This document shows, piece after piece, positions 33,901-41,996 of a DNA stretch of 64,000 bases (its first letter is position 1; each line of letters starts with the position of its first letter). The position numbers and the translations under genes are program-made. The notes under the pieces are model-generated. The model searched no databases, was not told where the DNA came from, and saw only the letters and a list, made by a program, of their open reading frames with translations. Source of the DNA: Blastobasis lacticolella (taxonomy: Eukaryota > Arthropoda > Insecta > Lepidoptera > Blastobasidae); the NCBI GenBank assembly GCA_905147135.1, contig LR990061.1:9152026-9216025 (forward strand), in the 5' to 3' direction.

Positions 33901-34978
33901 TGAGCTTACTTTTGTTATCTAGCAACTAGCACCTAAGTTGCCATAGTAGTATGTACACAAAATTATGATTTGATTTTTTCCAGAAACAAGTCAAACAAAA
34001 ACATAGTTTTAATAGTCAAACTATGTTTTTGTTTGATTGTTAAAATTAGAATTTAGTAAAATATGAATGTAACTTACATTTTTTCTTAACAAACATGTCG
34101 CTTCCTGGTTCTCTGGTGACAATACAAGGCCAAAAAGGAAATGTGCCAATTCGGGCCCACGTGCAGTCTCCCACTTGATATTCACATTTTGCTTCTAATT
34201 CAAAAAGTTCGCCTTTTGATAAAATAACTCTATTATCCTGATAATCTTTGCTCTTCTTAGGGACTTTATCCTTGCCAGTACCATCAAAATCTAACGTTTT
34301 TACAACTGAAGGGGTATCAATAAACCCATTTTGTTCATGGGCAGCACCGTTTATATTGTACTTCTCAGATGACCGCTCCAAAATGTTATTCAAATGAGTA
34401 TTCGATCTTTTATTCGACGACTTCACAGGAGAAAACATATTTTTTATTAAAGTTAAAGTTTCCTCTTTCTCTTTAGATTGTATTAGATCTTTTCGCACAT
34501 ACACTTTAGGAAACTTTTTAGCAGGAGATTTTGAAACTTTTTCTTCTGAACCAAAACGACTCAGAGAATTATTGGCATTGTAAATATTTTCTATTTGATT
34601 TTCTATAGTGTTTTCTTTAGACATCGATGAATGTGAATTTTCCAAGGATAGTGGAGAATTAACAGCATGCATTTTGTAAGCATGTGGTGATTTTATTGGA
34701 GTTTTGACAAGGTTGGTTGTTTGATTTGGTACTTTCATAGCCATTGACACTGCTTTATCAGTGTCACAGAAATCTGTATCTGTCTTAAGACGTCTGGCTC
34801 GGCCATATCGGCTCGTGCTCGAGCCCTCAGTCATAGCTGGGGAAGTGATTCGAGCAGTGAGACTGGTTTCCAACTCTCTCTCGACTAAGGACCGTTTTTT
34901 TGACTTAGAATTGGCAGTCAAACTGCTGTCCAGATTCGTTGCACAGTCTGAACTCATGTTATCTTCTGACTCCTCCAT
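15589..34978 (-). CDS. NSD: NSD-family histone H3 lysine-36 methyltransferase, complete 12-exon coding gene
   Basis: Joining 12 coding exons on the minus strand (34978-34078, 33291-33149, 32510-27559, 26989-26777, 25254-25106, 23857-23762, 23024-22826, 21449-21301, 19326-19170, 18501-18402, 17457-17347, 15957-15589) gives one open frame of 2512 residues; every intron begins GT and ends AG. Visible domains: PWWP about 266-340, two HMG-box-like segments (966-1014, 1496-1545), PHD fingers from C1708 to about 2045, second PWWP about 2060-2120, AWS about 2195-2265, SET with RGWGL (2255-2259), NHCC (2323-2326) and Y2361, and post-SET C2373/C2375/C2380. The family mono- and dimethylates H3K36 in the nucleus using S-adenosylmethionine. 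The start ATG has an in-frame TAA 24 nt upstream. At 2512 residues it is much longer than the roughly 1400-residue fly protein as I remember it, mostly because of exon 3. Introns are full of transposons. Several AATAAA motifs below 15250 could end the transcript; I cannot choose one. Confidence 0.95.
16032..16217. mobile_element. MITE M3, about 186 bp, TA target duplication
   Basis: Terminal inverted repeats 'rgctaattacgtaacgctgt' lie at both ends, with TA at 16030-16031 and 16218-16219. It sits in NSD intron 11. Relatives are at 23150-23330 and 54073-54296. Confidence 0.85.
16220..16480 (-). mobile_element. Poly(A) SINE-like element (family 3), antisense
   Basis: The reverse complement matches 62929-63200: 'gtgctccatggggtgggga', 'ttgctgccagagcaacgt', 'gaggtgggcaacgcattggc' and the 'ccactttccatcaggtggcc' tail. 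Confidence 0.7.
16565..16745 (+). mobile_element. SINE family 2 fragment
   Basis: 'gtaaccatgatccaatctag', 'ccactgtaattacctgatct' and 'cgcgagagcacaaccgag'. Intron 11 of NSD. Confidence 0.65.
17347..17457 (-). CDS. NSD: NSD coding exon 11 (end of SET and post-SET zinc site)
   Basis: Residues 2354-2390. It contains VTFNYNLEC, with Y2361 as the expected catalytic-site tyrosine, then [14 protein letters not shown], the CxC-x4-C post-SET cluster. It starts and ends on codon boundaries. Acceptor ATTACAG, donor CAG|GTAATT. Confidence 0.94.
17490..17602. mobile_element. P1-family element, internally deleted
   Basis: 'tttaaactatcgcggttatt' and 'ttttaagggtatgcaact', then directly 'cgtcgaaatatcgggct' and the right inverted repeat 'gtacgcggtaggaaacccgg'. 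The left repeat is missing. It lies only 33 bases upstream (transcript sense) of NSD exon 11. Confidence 0.65.
18195..18262 (-). mobile_element. SINE family 2 tail fragment
   Basis: 'gcgtcaatgtcccagttgtc', then 'gcaagagggcccggggtccg' and 'ccttgacca', the end of the family in minus orientation. NSD intron 10. Confidence 0.55.
18402..18501 (-). CDS. NSD: NSD coding exon 10 (SET, NHCC motif)
   Basis: Residues 2321-2353, reading [15 protein letters not shown], then [15 protein letters not shown]. The NHxC motif contributes to the cofactor pocket and pseudoknot of the SET fold. Acceptor TTGACAG, donor GCG|GTACGT. Confidence 0.95.
18896..19140 (+). repeat. Dispersed repeat R2, near-complete copy
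   Basis: It runs from 'cacagcccatagcagtccac' through 'ccacgcttggcaggcgggtt' and 'cgccttgtacgacacacaag' to 'gggacaccacacggc'. It matches 24802-25057 and the complement of 48556-48799. NSD intron 9. Confidence 0.75.
19170..19326 (-). CDS. NSD: NSD coding exon 9 (SET core)
   Basis: Residues 2269-2319. It encodes [26 protein letters not shown] and [11 protein letters not shown], the central SET segment conserved across NSD/SET2-type enzymes. Donor GCTAG|GTGAGT. Confidence 0.95.
19668..19740 (-). mobile_element. SINE family 2 tail fragment
   Basis: 'catcttagcgttaatgtccc', then 'ggttgtgctct' and 'ggagtccgccttgaccatga'. NSD intron 8. Confidence 0.55.
20150..20964. mobile_element. Non-autonomous hAT-like element, 815 bp, with 8-bp target duplication
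   Basis: Terminal inverted repeats 'tagagatgaaacggata' / 'tatccgtttcatctcta' are flanked by a perfect direct duplication gtgagtac (20142-20149 and 20965-20972). Dense subterminal copies of 'ccggatacc' and 'ggtatccgg' resemble transposase-binding arrays. There is no transposase frame. The frame at 20516-20815 contains a decayed RTE-like LINE segment ([11 protein letters not shown] and [11 protein letters not shown]). It sits in NSD intron 8. Confidence 0.9.
21301..21449 (-). CDS. NSD: NSD coding exon 8 (AWS and start of SET)
   Basis: Residues 2219-2267. It contains [19 protein letters not shown] and then the S-adenosylmethionine-binding RGWGLRT at 2255-2261, ending DIKA. The acceptor is CCCCAG|G and the donor GCTG|GTAGGT. 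Confidence 0.95.
21499..21625 (+). mobile_element. RTE-type LINE 3' end
   Basis: It encodes [20 protein letters not shown] then a stop, the typical terminus of RTE-clade elements ('gcctatgcccagcagtgggc'). It lies in NSD intron 7, 50 bases upstream of exon 8 in the transcript sense. Confidence 0.75.
21790..21900 (-). mobile_element. SINE family 2 tail fragment
   Basis: 'attggcattgatatcacggt', 'gctcccgcgcgcgatggcct' and 'ccatgatccaggatttggca'. NSD intron 7. Confidence 0.6.
22004..22460. mobile_element. MITE M2, 457 bp, TA target duplication
   Basis: Inverted termini 'aggctgcgtccccagtaggc', then 'aaactgttt', and its complement ending 'ctactggggacgcggcct' are flanked by TA at 22002-22003 and 22461-22462. 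Several internal 'aacagtttgc' copies are present. NSD intron 7. Confidence 0.88.
22826..23024 (-). CDS. NSD: NSD coding exon 7 (linker and start of AWS)
   Basis: Residues 2153-2217. An acidic stretch (NLEPNEEE) is followed by [12 protein letters not shown] and the opening cysteines of the AWS zinc module, QCECNP and CGPYSQCLN. Acceptor TTTCCAG, donor AACAG|GTACGT. Confidence 0.92.
23150..23330. mobile_element. MITE M3, left end deleted
   Basis: The right end 'acgttacataattagcc' and the interior ('atttttgcgattccgtatca', 'caatttcaatcatt') match the other M3 copies. The left end starts 'ggctgttgcc', lacking the 'aattacgtaac' block. TA flanks both sides. NSD intron 6. Confidence 0.75.
23380..23505 (-). 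repeat. Dispersed repeat R4
   Basis: The reverse complement resembles 55280-55400 ('aaatgcctcatgccc', 'gctggctacgttatccttta', 'aaccggaacacaatgcaa'); a looser relative is at 41000-41160 in the EMC6 intron. Confidence 0.5.
23525..23670 (-). mobile_element. SINE family 1, head largely deleted
   Basis: The complement begins 'gacgacctgagtggttcaat' and then jumps to the body 'agtttatcagttatctagca', 'cataacacaagctttgctta' and 'ctttggggctagatggcgct'. NSD intron 6. Confidence 0.65.
23762..23857 (-). CDS. NSD: NSD coding exon 6 (helical tail of PWWP2)
   Basis: Residues 2121-2151, a short exon reading [20 protein letters not shown] and on to RAFEILK. This is the charged helix that usually follows the second PWWP. 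The acceptor is TTTTCAG and the donor AAAA|GTGAGT; the join keeps phase with exons 5 and 7. Confidence 0.88.
23963..24240. repeat. Rearranged dispersed repeat R2 (two pieces, opposite orientations)
   Basis: The first piece, 'catcacagcccataacactc', then 'ctgcaa' to 'cgtcattg', is sense; from about 24090 ('ggtccggcagagtagaatag', 'gggcagcagcattccattgt') it is antisense. NSD intron 5. Confidence 0.65.
24802..25057 (+). repeat. Dispersed repeat R2, near-complete copy
   Basis: It is collinear with 18896-19140 from 'cacagcccataacagtccat' to 'gccggacaccacacggc' and lies immediately downstream of NSD exon 5 (intron 5). Confidence 0.75.
25106..25254 (-). CDS. NSD: NSD coding exon 5 (PWWP2)
   Basis: Residues 2071-2119. 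The split codon restores R, then WWPGIVLHP, i.e. the WWP core of PWWP2, and later [19 protein letters not shown]. Both splice sites are consensus (CCAACAG acceptor, GAAG|GTTGGT donor). An ATGA-rich microsatellite lies immediately upstream of the acceptor in the transcript sense. Confidence 0.93.
25435..25605 (+). mobile_element. SINE family 2 fragment
   Basis: 'actgatccaatctgggcagg', 'cgctctactgtaattatctg' and 'gcgcgagagcacaagcagaa', then 'cattaacgcc'. NSD intron 4. Confidence 0.65.
26230..26475 (+). mobile_element. LINE 3' end with reverse-transcriptase C terminus
   Basis: One frame reads [20 protein letters not shown], then [20 protein letters not shown] and VHRLR and a stop, followed by the tail 'gcggtgactgcttaccatca' and an A-rich end. 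It is an independent subfamily from the copies at 1-285 and 49904. NSD intron 4. Confidence 0.75.
26777..26989 (-). CDS. NSD: NSD coding exon 4 (PHD4 and start of PWWP2)
   Basis: Residues 2000-2069, with split codons on both sides. It encodes [20 protein letters not shown], then FHAEC and CEDC, a canonical PHD finger, followed by VWVKLGHYR, the first strand of the second PWWP domain. The acceptor follows CCACCCCACAG and the donor is TATAG|GTAATT. Confidence 0.94.
27335..27525 (+). mobile_element. Poly(A) SINE-like element (family 3), partly deleted
   Basis: 'ttaaatagtattgcgtttct', 'gtgctccatggggtaggga' and 'ggtgttgctaatgtctatag', ending 'acctaaaaaaa'. The middle block with 'gccagagcaacgt' is missing. 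It ends about 30 bases before the NSD exon 3 donor in intron 3. Confidence 0.7.
27559..32510 (-). CDS. NSD: NSD coding exon 3 (giant 4952-bp exon: disordered region, HMG-like repeats, PHD1-PHD3)
   Basis: Residues 349-1998 plus two bases of the next codon. Acceptor TTGTAG|GCT at 32511 and donor CACAG|GTGAG. Most of it is low-complexity, rich in D, E, N, K and S. Two copies of a 49-residue HMG-box-like segment sit at 30659-30513 and 29069-28923. From C1708 (28433) it encodes a PHD cluster: CEIC, CKGC, FHGEC, a 132-residue interruption, then [37 protein letters not shown] and CPRHYEH, matching PHD1-PHD3 of the NSD family. Basic KKKKK-type runs could be nuclear localisation signals. Confidence 0.93.
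32695..32935. repeat. Possible dispersed repeat in NSD intron 2
   Basis: Compositionally distinct, GC-richer stretch ('ggccccacaaccatctcagg' to 'gggattttgacgccaagatg', then an atgatgatg run). The end resembles the tail of SINE family 2. No coding frame. Confidence 0.3.
33149..33291 (-). CDS. NSD: NSD coding exon 2 (second half of PWWP1)
   Basis: Residues 301-348, too short to stand out as an open frame. It reads on in phase with exon 1 as [19 protein letters not shown], then RRSWV, the usual second half of a PWWP fold. The acceptor is a TTTCAG and the donor GAG|GTAACA; it ends exactly on a codon boundary. Confidence 0.92.
33560..33735 (+). repeat. Dispersed repeat R3
   Basis: 'attcgcttcctgcagtctat', 'gtgattcaagaggaaggtat' and 'gtaaagtaggtgtacgcgaa'. 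NSD intron 1. Confidence 0.65.
34078..34978 (-). CDS. NSD: NSD coding exon 1 (start codon, first half of PWWP1)
   Basis: Residues 1-300. It begins MEESEDNM, is serine- and lysine-rich with no fold visible until about residue 266, then enters a PWWP domain ([11 protein letters not shown], with FPFWP at 280-284 as the PWWP core). The exon ends one base into a codon at a GTAAGT donor (34077). The initiator is chosen because a TAA lies in frame just upstream. Confidence 0.93.
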
Positions 34979-36395
34979 TTCAATAACAATAAATTTAATT
35001 TACTGTCGCAATTATGTCTCTGACGTAACTATTGAAACATCGCGACAGTGAGTAAATTATCATGTAAACCAAAATGCAATATCAACATTTTCTCAATAAT
35101 GAAATGATAAATACGACCCAACAATGCTAAAAATAGCGCCGCCTCTTCAGAACACGTCTACGTGCGATATCTGAAACAAAAGAATCGAAATGAAGTTCTT
35201 CCACAAGACAAATAGGTTATTTATTTTATTTTCATAAAAAGTCGATCAGTATTATTGCACTGCACAGATTTTATGAATTAATATTGTTTGTTTCGACTTA
35301 CCATATCATTTTGTTAGTTCATCGCTTAGCTAGACTGTTATTGCATCCGAAGAATACAAAATATAAACCGCCTTGTAGTAGCAGTATACAACACTCAAAA
35401 TCGAAAACTTATTTTCCTTTTTCTCACAATTGCTACACAAAAGATATGCACTATAATAGTATTTTCATATAGACTTTTTAATATAGTTATGGAAACAATA
35501 CACAAAACAATTAGCGTTCGACTATCATTTCGACAATATGCTATTTCATTTCGAGAAAGGAGCCAGGCCAAAGGGCTTCACATACGCCATGTTAAATTCA
35601 ATGTCCCAAAATATCAAGCAGGCCTATCCAGGCGATTGTAATACAGTTTCTTCAGCCGTAATTGGCTATATTCTCACTTTATAAACACTCTGTCTGGATT
35701 AATTTCACTGAAATACGAAAACTTATAAAAATTTAAGTTCAGCAACGCCAGTACCGCGAAAATGAACCCAAAAAACGTTGGTGTGAGTGAAGTGAGAGAG
35801 TGAATGAATGAATGAAGCAAAGCGTGCGTACATACACACACATTCCTATAGGTGCATTAGCCATGATATAGTCGGATTTGCGATCATGATACTATTTCAG
35901 CACGAATTGAAAATCAGGATAGATACTAAAACAATATAACAGTGGACAGTGGCGTGTCCGGTTTCAAAAATTAGTTTAATAATAATAATAATAAAGTTTT
36001 GAAAATATATTTTTTTATAAATAACAGTATGTTATATAGGCAAGCATCGTCATTACGAAATAGACGTCAAAATGTTAGTTCACATCTGCGGCAAGCGGTG
36101 CCACTGTCTTAGTGCAGAAAAATAACGTTTCGTTTGCCGCAAGTGCCGCAACATGCCCCCCGTCGTTGAAAGTCTTGTCTTGCTACTCTTTTTCCACCAG
36201 ATTTATGTTGAGGGTCCCAAGGGATGCTTATCTTGATATCGATTTTGAAAGCAGATTTGTATTGGGAGTCCCCAGGTACACCCGGCTATCGATTTTAAAG
36301 CCAATTAGTCCGGTAACAAAAAAATTCAAAATGGCAGTCACTTTTTTTAATATGGTCCGGTCCATAGGTACCGACCATGGTCGTACGACTCTTTG
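34979..36395. other. NSD upstream region, no further gene seen
   Basis: Contains the NSD 5' leader and presumably its promoter. I see no clear TATA box, and no additional exon can be supported. A (taa)n microsatellite is at about 35980-35996. Confidence 0.4.
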
Positions 36396-36487
36396 CCAAT
36401 GAGCAGTTTTCCAATAAGTATCTAAAGCATTCCTAACCACTCGCTAGATGGCGCCCCGAGAATTTCGGTAATTGATAATCGCTTGAA
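36396..36487 (+). repeat. Dispersed repeat R5
   Basis: 'gccaatgagcagttttccaa', 'tctaaagcattcctaaccac' and 'ctagatggcgccccgag' match 40063-40153 closely. Confidence 0.6.
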
Positions 36488-36689
36488 GTAAGTTCTCAGC
36501 AAAGAGGATATAAACACTGGGTAAGTTGTATTGGATAATATTGTATTTATCAATAGTTTTCAACCATTTTAGAAGTTGTAATAAATTTTATTTAGTTTTT
36601 ATTAGTTGCAAACAAAGCAAACATCAATTTGACTGAGTCAGTCCGTTTTATGGACGCTAGGATCAAAAATGGACGTAATGCAAAAATGA

Positions 36690-36955
36690 AAGGTTTGTAT
36701 TAAAAAGGAACAGAGTGTCTACTTATGTAAATATTCCTTTGTACATCTCGTTCAACCTCTAAAAGTTATATTCATATTAATAAACTTTTAATTTTTAAGT
36801 TTACTATTAGTTGGCTGCATGACATCACTGCCACAATCATACCGATTTAAAACGAGATTGCCAAAATTGTGAGAGCGCCATCTATTGATGCTTTTAGAAA
36901 CAAACTGACAATACCTACTGGAAAACTCTTCATTAGGACAGCGCTTTAGTCTTCG
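36690..36955 (-). repeat. Dispersed repeat R5, inverted partner
   Basis: The complement ('gaagagttttccagtaggta', 'ttgtcagtttgtttctaaaa', 'gatggcgctctcacaatttt') pairs with 38155-38400 about 1.2 kb away, including the outer 'aaaggtttgtattaaaa' block. Confidence 0.6.
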
Positions 36956-37734
36956 TGAAAATTATTGTTTTAAAATATCCTCGCAATATTTGAGAACCTT
37001 TGGAATTTCTTACCATTACCCGTGGCATAAATAAAAACTACACTTGAATGAAAACAGTATCCTGCAGGTTATAGCTGATAGGTATGATTCACCTATATGG
37101 CAGGCATTTGTAAAGGATGCCATGTAGGTAAACGATGTTTTACTAATATAGATTGTAAGATACCTTGTACTTTACTAACATAAATGGAACAATGTTGTCT
37201 AAATAAAATAAAATAAAATATAAAAATTAAAAAAAAACATTTTTCTCTATTTGATTCAGAAACATATTTTTAGATATTCATATGATTTTATTTAATACGT
37301 CAATGATTTTAAATAATCCACCCTTTGGGTTAATTTTTTTTATTGTGGTAACCCATTTGTATACGCTTTTGATATTTAATTTGATCTCATACTTTAGTTT
37401 GAAATGCCGATGTAACAACTGTGATTTTTAAGTATGTAAATTATTTAGTCCAAGTATAGTCTGCATGCAGACTTTTAAAATTGGCGCGGTAATCAGACAT
37501 GGTTATCTCCAGAGAGAAGACAAATACTATGTTTTAGGCCCGCCCTAGACATACCGTTTTGACCCGTTCCGGTATGAATAAAGCGTACTCCACATGTCCG
37601 CTGAAACTTTCGGCGAAACTTTTGCCGGGACTTTGGTCGACCTCTACATTCTCGCCTATTAGGGATGTGGTGGGTGTCAAAACGCGTTGACATCATATCG
37701 ATTCATCGGTGTAATATCGCTAATCTGCTGTAAA

Positions 37735-37815
37735 CAGAGTCACCGAGGTGATGGCAGCTGCTCTACTGTAATCTACTAATATCCTGGATCATGGTCAAGT
37801 GTACCCCGAACCTGT
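37735..37815 (+). mobile_element. SINE family 2 fragment
   Basis: 'cagagtcaccgaggtgatgg', then 'cagctgctctactgtaatct' and 'tcctggatcatggtcaagtg'. Confidence 0.45.
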
Positions 37816-38154
37816 TACGGGTAAAAGCGCTAGGAATGTAAATATAAAATCGATCGAATCGAAACGACAACAAACTATCTCTACTTAGTCTATGAAAAAG
37901 GCGAGACATGCCAAACATGTACGGGACTACACGAATACTTCCTCTACATTCTTGTGTTCCCGCGGAACTGTCCACATGTGGAGTGCGCTTAAGCACGAAA
38001 ACGGGTGCATTGCCCTACACACGCCGTTTTCATTCATTTATTAAAATGAGCCGTTTCAAGGCTCGCTTCAGTATAATAATAATAGATAGAGCGCTCTAAA
38101 CGACTAACGACAATAACATTATCTCTTGGCTGTATGACATTGACATTTATCTTT

Positions 38155-38400
38155 ATTTCGATGCAATGAGGAGTTTTCCAGTAGGTATTGTCAGTTGGTT
38201 TCAAAAAGCACCAATAGTTGGCGCTCCCATAATTTTGGTAATTTTTTTTTTAATCTCTATGTATGTGGCAGTGATGTTATGCAGCCAAATTATAGTAACA
38301 TAAAAATAAAACGTTTGTTAATATAAACATAGCTTTTAAAAGTCAAAAGAAATGTAAAAAAATATATTTATGTAAGTAAGCTCTTTTAATACAAACCTTT
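38155..38400 (+). repeat. Dispersed repeat R5
   Basis: 'aggagttttccagtaggtat', 'tgtcagttggtttcaaaaag' and 'agttggcgctcccataattt'; the outer part ends complementary to 36690-36720. Confidence 0.6.
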
Positions 38401-38404
38401 TGTA

Positions 38405-38948
38405 TTTGAAAACGTTGGGTCCCAGGACATGAAAGGATCGACATCAATGAAATTGCAGACGATATAGCTAAGGCTGGTAGTGTGACCACAACACATGGTC
38501 CAAAACCATTCTGTGGCATACCAAAAAGCCTAGTCAAACTGACCCTACGGACAAATTGCAAAGAGCAATCATTAGAGCACTGGAATAAGTAGCCAGGCCT
38601 AAACTATTCTAAAGCATTAATCAAGGCCTATAATAGCCTATATGCCAATGAACGATTACTACTCAGTAGAAATAAGTTGCGGATCCTGGTAAGGGCGCTG
38701 ACTGGTCACTGTGGGCTGAACAAGCACATATTTAACTTGAAGATCAGCAGTACAAAGGATTGCAGATTCTGTAAGGAGGACGAGGAATCGCCTCTACACC
38801 TGATTTGCAAGTGCGAAGCCCTGATGCGCAAACGTAGCATCCATCTTGGTAAATACCAGCTACTACCGAATGAGGTGCACGATATTATCAGTGCTAAGAG
38901 CATTTTACAGTTCATAGAAGCTGTAGGGATCAGCACTGAACTGTAAGC
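38405..38948 (+). mobile_element. LINE RNase H / C-terminal fragment
   Basis: One frame, interrupted by a single TAG at about 38590, reads WVPGHERIDINEIADDIAKA, FCGIPKSLVKLTLR, LYANERLLLSRNKLRILVRA, LTGHCGLNKHIFNLKIS and CRFCKEDEESPLHLICKCEA, then ends TEL. This is the end of a retrotransposon RNase H domain (WxPGH, NExAD) followed by the usual CxxC/HxxxxC knuckle. Only one stop, so it is fairly young or a late fragment. Confidence 0.85.
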
Positions 38949-40062
38949 TAGAGGCGATCACAATAGATCAGTAATGGTCGCAGTGATACTAGGACGTTTA
39001 GCCTTGAAAAGCCTACTTAACAAATAATAATAATATGTATTTGAATTACGTTCATTCTTGATTCTCCATGAAACGAACGGACTCAGTCAAATTGATGTTT
39101 GTTATTTTTGTAATAATTTATTAAAATCTTAAGGAAACATATCTCGACGGGGTATTTTATAACCTTAATTAACCGCCTTAATATACACCATTTAAAATTA
39201 GTTGGTTTATTCTGTCTAACGTAGGTGTCGACGTCTACTACGTCGAATGTTGACACATTTGACAAAAATCATAATTCTATGAAGGAGGGCTAGGTCTTTT
39301 TTCAAAACGTCATAATTCTAATTTAACAATTGGGATATGTAAGTTTCCGTCACGTTCCTTCTTATCCATCCCATCCAGTCCAATTGTTGGCGACCGTAGA
39401 GGGAGTATAACATAGATATGACAAGCTAATAATAATAATACCATGCTTGAACGAGAAAACAACATACAAAAACTGCTTAGAATGAAAAGGAAAAAGACAA
39501 TATTTGTTGTCCTTGTCGGAATATGAGATTTTTTTGTTTGCGACCAACAAGTCGACGTCATCCCAAATGATCTCAATATAATTTTGAATTTTACGAGATT
39601 TACAATAAATAAAGAAGTGGATGTAAGCTAAAATCGATTGCTGCATAGTACTTATAATTTGAAAATGGTTAAATGCTGCATATTAGGCAAAGCCGTACTA
39701 AGCGAAAATTAGAAGATTTATCCTTTCATGCGTAAATACTATTTTAAACTAAAGTATTGCTTGCTTTGTAAAAAGATTATTAGATTAGAACAGTAGAATG
39801 TTAGTAGAATACTAGTATAATTTGATAAAACATTAGAAATAATGTGTAAAAACGTAAAATGTTAACATTATAATCAGCATATTATTCAACCAAATTGAGA
39901 ATAAGTTAAAATTGACATTTTCTGTACAAAACTCAAGCTTCAGTCCGACATTTTCCTATATTTTTTATTTGTCAGGGTTATAGGATTTTTAGGGATACCA
40001 GCTGTGGTACTGATCATTTACTTTATTTCTTTTTTAATGGAACCAGAAACTTAACGTTTAAG
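38949..40062. other. No recognisable feature
   Basis: AT-rich; the short open frames show no family resemblance. Confidence 0.5.
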
Positions 40063-40153
40063 AAATGAGCAGTTTCCTAATAGGTACTTATCTAAAGCAT
40101 TCCTAACCAATCACTAGATGGTGCCCCGACAATTTTGGTAAGTGATAATCGCT
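40063..40153 (+). repeat. Dispersed repeat R5
   Basis: 'gagcagtttcctaataggta', 'atctaaagcattcctaacca' and 'actagatggtgccccgacaa', the closest relative of 36396-36487. Confidence 0.6.
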
Positions 40154-40803
40154 TGAATAGAAAGCAAAGCTTTGGCACAGCTTCTTGCCCATTTTTAAGG
40201 TTTAATCATAATTTTACTTGCATTTTTCAAATGCTACAACGCCTTTGCATCTATTAGAGAAAGATTACGATTATAAAACAGAATTTGATTTATGAAATAA
40301 GTAAAAAACGAACAACAAAATTGGTCAAGGGTTGTTTTTTAAAAATCATATTATCCAATTTTAGCGCAATTATTAATATTTTTACCTTCGTAAATGGTCT
40401 ATAGAAACGCGTTAATTTACAGTTTCACCAATATATTTTTAATTTATCATCATAAATTTTATACTTTTCCCGCACATTGACATAAAAACAATGAGTAAAT
40501 CGGTTCACAGCGACGTTGCCGTTCCGTGCTACAGCATGGCTTGTAAGATGAAGGAGGCTATGGTTTTCCTTCTATTTTTACAGGAACGAATATAAACGGT
40601 GTGTCTGGGGCGGGCCTTTTCTGAAGCATTACACTGCTTGTTATGTAAACGGTCTGTGGTTATTGACATCAAATTGACACTGACATATTTTGTTTAGTTA
40701 ATAATCAGTGGTCTTTGGGTGCCAGATTGAATTAATTTGGTTGGAATTTAATTGCACGAATTTACATATTTTTAGGAAACTAAAAGCACAGAATCTGCAA
40801 ATA

Positions 40804-40933
40804 ATGTCATCTAATAAAGCTAAAGACAACAAACCTGAACCCGTGGCATATAGTGAGGCGGCATTACGAAACAATGCCGCGGTCGTGGAATATTGTAGAA
40901 CATCCATGGCAGCGTTGTCGGGCTCAACTGCAG
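40804..40933 (+). CDS. EMC6: ER membrane protein complex subunit 6, coding exon 1
   Basis: The predicted 112-residue protein comes from 40804-40933 joined to 41680-41888; this exon supplies residues 1-43 and one base of codon 44. The hallmark [20 protein letters not shown], then SGSTAG, matches the EMC6 (TMEM93) family, whose members are about 110 residues. EMC6 is a core membrane subunit of the EMC, which inserts tail-anchored and multipass proteins into the ER membrane. The ATG fits family length. The donor is GCAG|GTAATT. In-frame codons continue upstream without a stop for some distance, but nothing there resembles the family. Confidence 0.95.
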
Positions 40934-41679
40934 GTAATTATCTTATTGACTGAGTTAGTGACTGGCTGAATTAGTTTAGTGACATACAACTAGGTTGATA
41001 TGGTGATATTGTAGATCACATCACGTGCTAGGGCTGTTAAGTATGAGGAGCCCGCTAGGGTGCGCATCACCACCACCGCCTTGTCCATCCATGTCTGCCG
41101 CCATGTAACATTATTGTGCTCCGGTTTGGAAGTTAAGGTGTTTCTAATATCCTTAGAAAGGGGTCCACTTTCCACATTTTGTCTAAAATTTACATAACCA
41201 AGTAGCCAGCGCAAATACAGACAATGCATTTCATCTCAGTTTTCACAGTGAATTCAGACCAAATAAGAAATAAAGTCAGAATCCTGTGAACAACATACTG
41301 ACATTGCAAAACTACGCTACGCCATGCTCTGTGACATACACACACATTGAAAACCAAAAGTATCTCCTCGGTTGGAGTGTAGCAAAGAGGGCGCTGAGGA
41401 AAAATAGACTTGTAAAATTTTGGTCTTTTTGAGTTGCACCCTTTGGTATCCTCTAACCATCTCCTCTGGCCGATTTATAACTAAACTACGCCATGCACAC
41501 ATGTCTATCTATGAAACTGGCCTCATGTCTCTGTTGATAGTGTGCCATCTTTATTTCTTATTTGATCTGAGAGCATGAATTGTAAATGTTATGAGTTACC
41601 GTTACTGCTTACTTTCAAGCGGGCTTTTTCCTCGTTTGTCACTGAGTTTTTAATACTATGAAATATTTTTTATTTCCAG

Positions 41680-41888
41680 GTGTACTGGGCCTTACAGCCC
41701 TATATGGGTTTGCATTCTACGTATTGGCTGTTGTGATTTTGTGGATCATGTTCATGATAAAAACGGGATCAAACTGGAGTAAATATTATATTTCCCGACA
41801 GAGCCTACTGACAAATGGATTCTTTGGAGCTTTGTTCACTTATGTGCTATTTTGGACATTTATATATGGAATGGTGCATGTGTATTGA
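41680..41888 (+). CDS. EMC6: ER membrane protein complex subunit 6, coding exon 2
   Basis: Residues 44-112 with stop TGA at 41886-41888. The TTTCCAG acceptor at 41679 restores a glycine codon, then [20 protein letters not shown] continues into a membrane helix, a short charged loop ([10 protein letters not shown]) and a last helix ending [17 protein letters not shown], nearly the invariant EMC6 C terminus. The phase matches exon 1 exactly. The 746-bp intron contains a dispersed repeat piece near 40990-41160. Confidence 0.96.
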
Positions 41889-41990
41889 TGTTCTGGACTA
41901 TTAGGTAAAGGTTATATTATAACACGATGAATATTGTGTATGTTTATATTAATTTTAAATATATTATGTTGTGAAACTTATTTGATGTAT

Positions 41991-41996
41991 AATAAA
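41991..41996 (+). terminator. EMC6: Polyadenylation signal of EMC6
   Basis: An AATAAA hexamer sits about 100 bases after the EMC6 stop codon in AT-rich sequence; it is the first good signal downstream. Confidence 0.6.

Noticed and set aside
35284..35472. 62-codon ATG frame upstream of NSD
   Set aside because: Composition is random-like and no splice partner or family resemblance is visible.
37541..38098. Possible inverted-repeat element around 'gcgtactccacatgt' / 'acatgtggagtgcgctt'
   Set aside because: Only about 35 bases pair, with roughly a quarter mismatched, and no target duplication could be defined.
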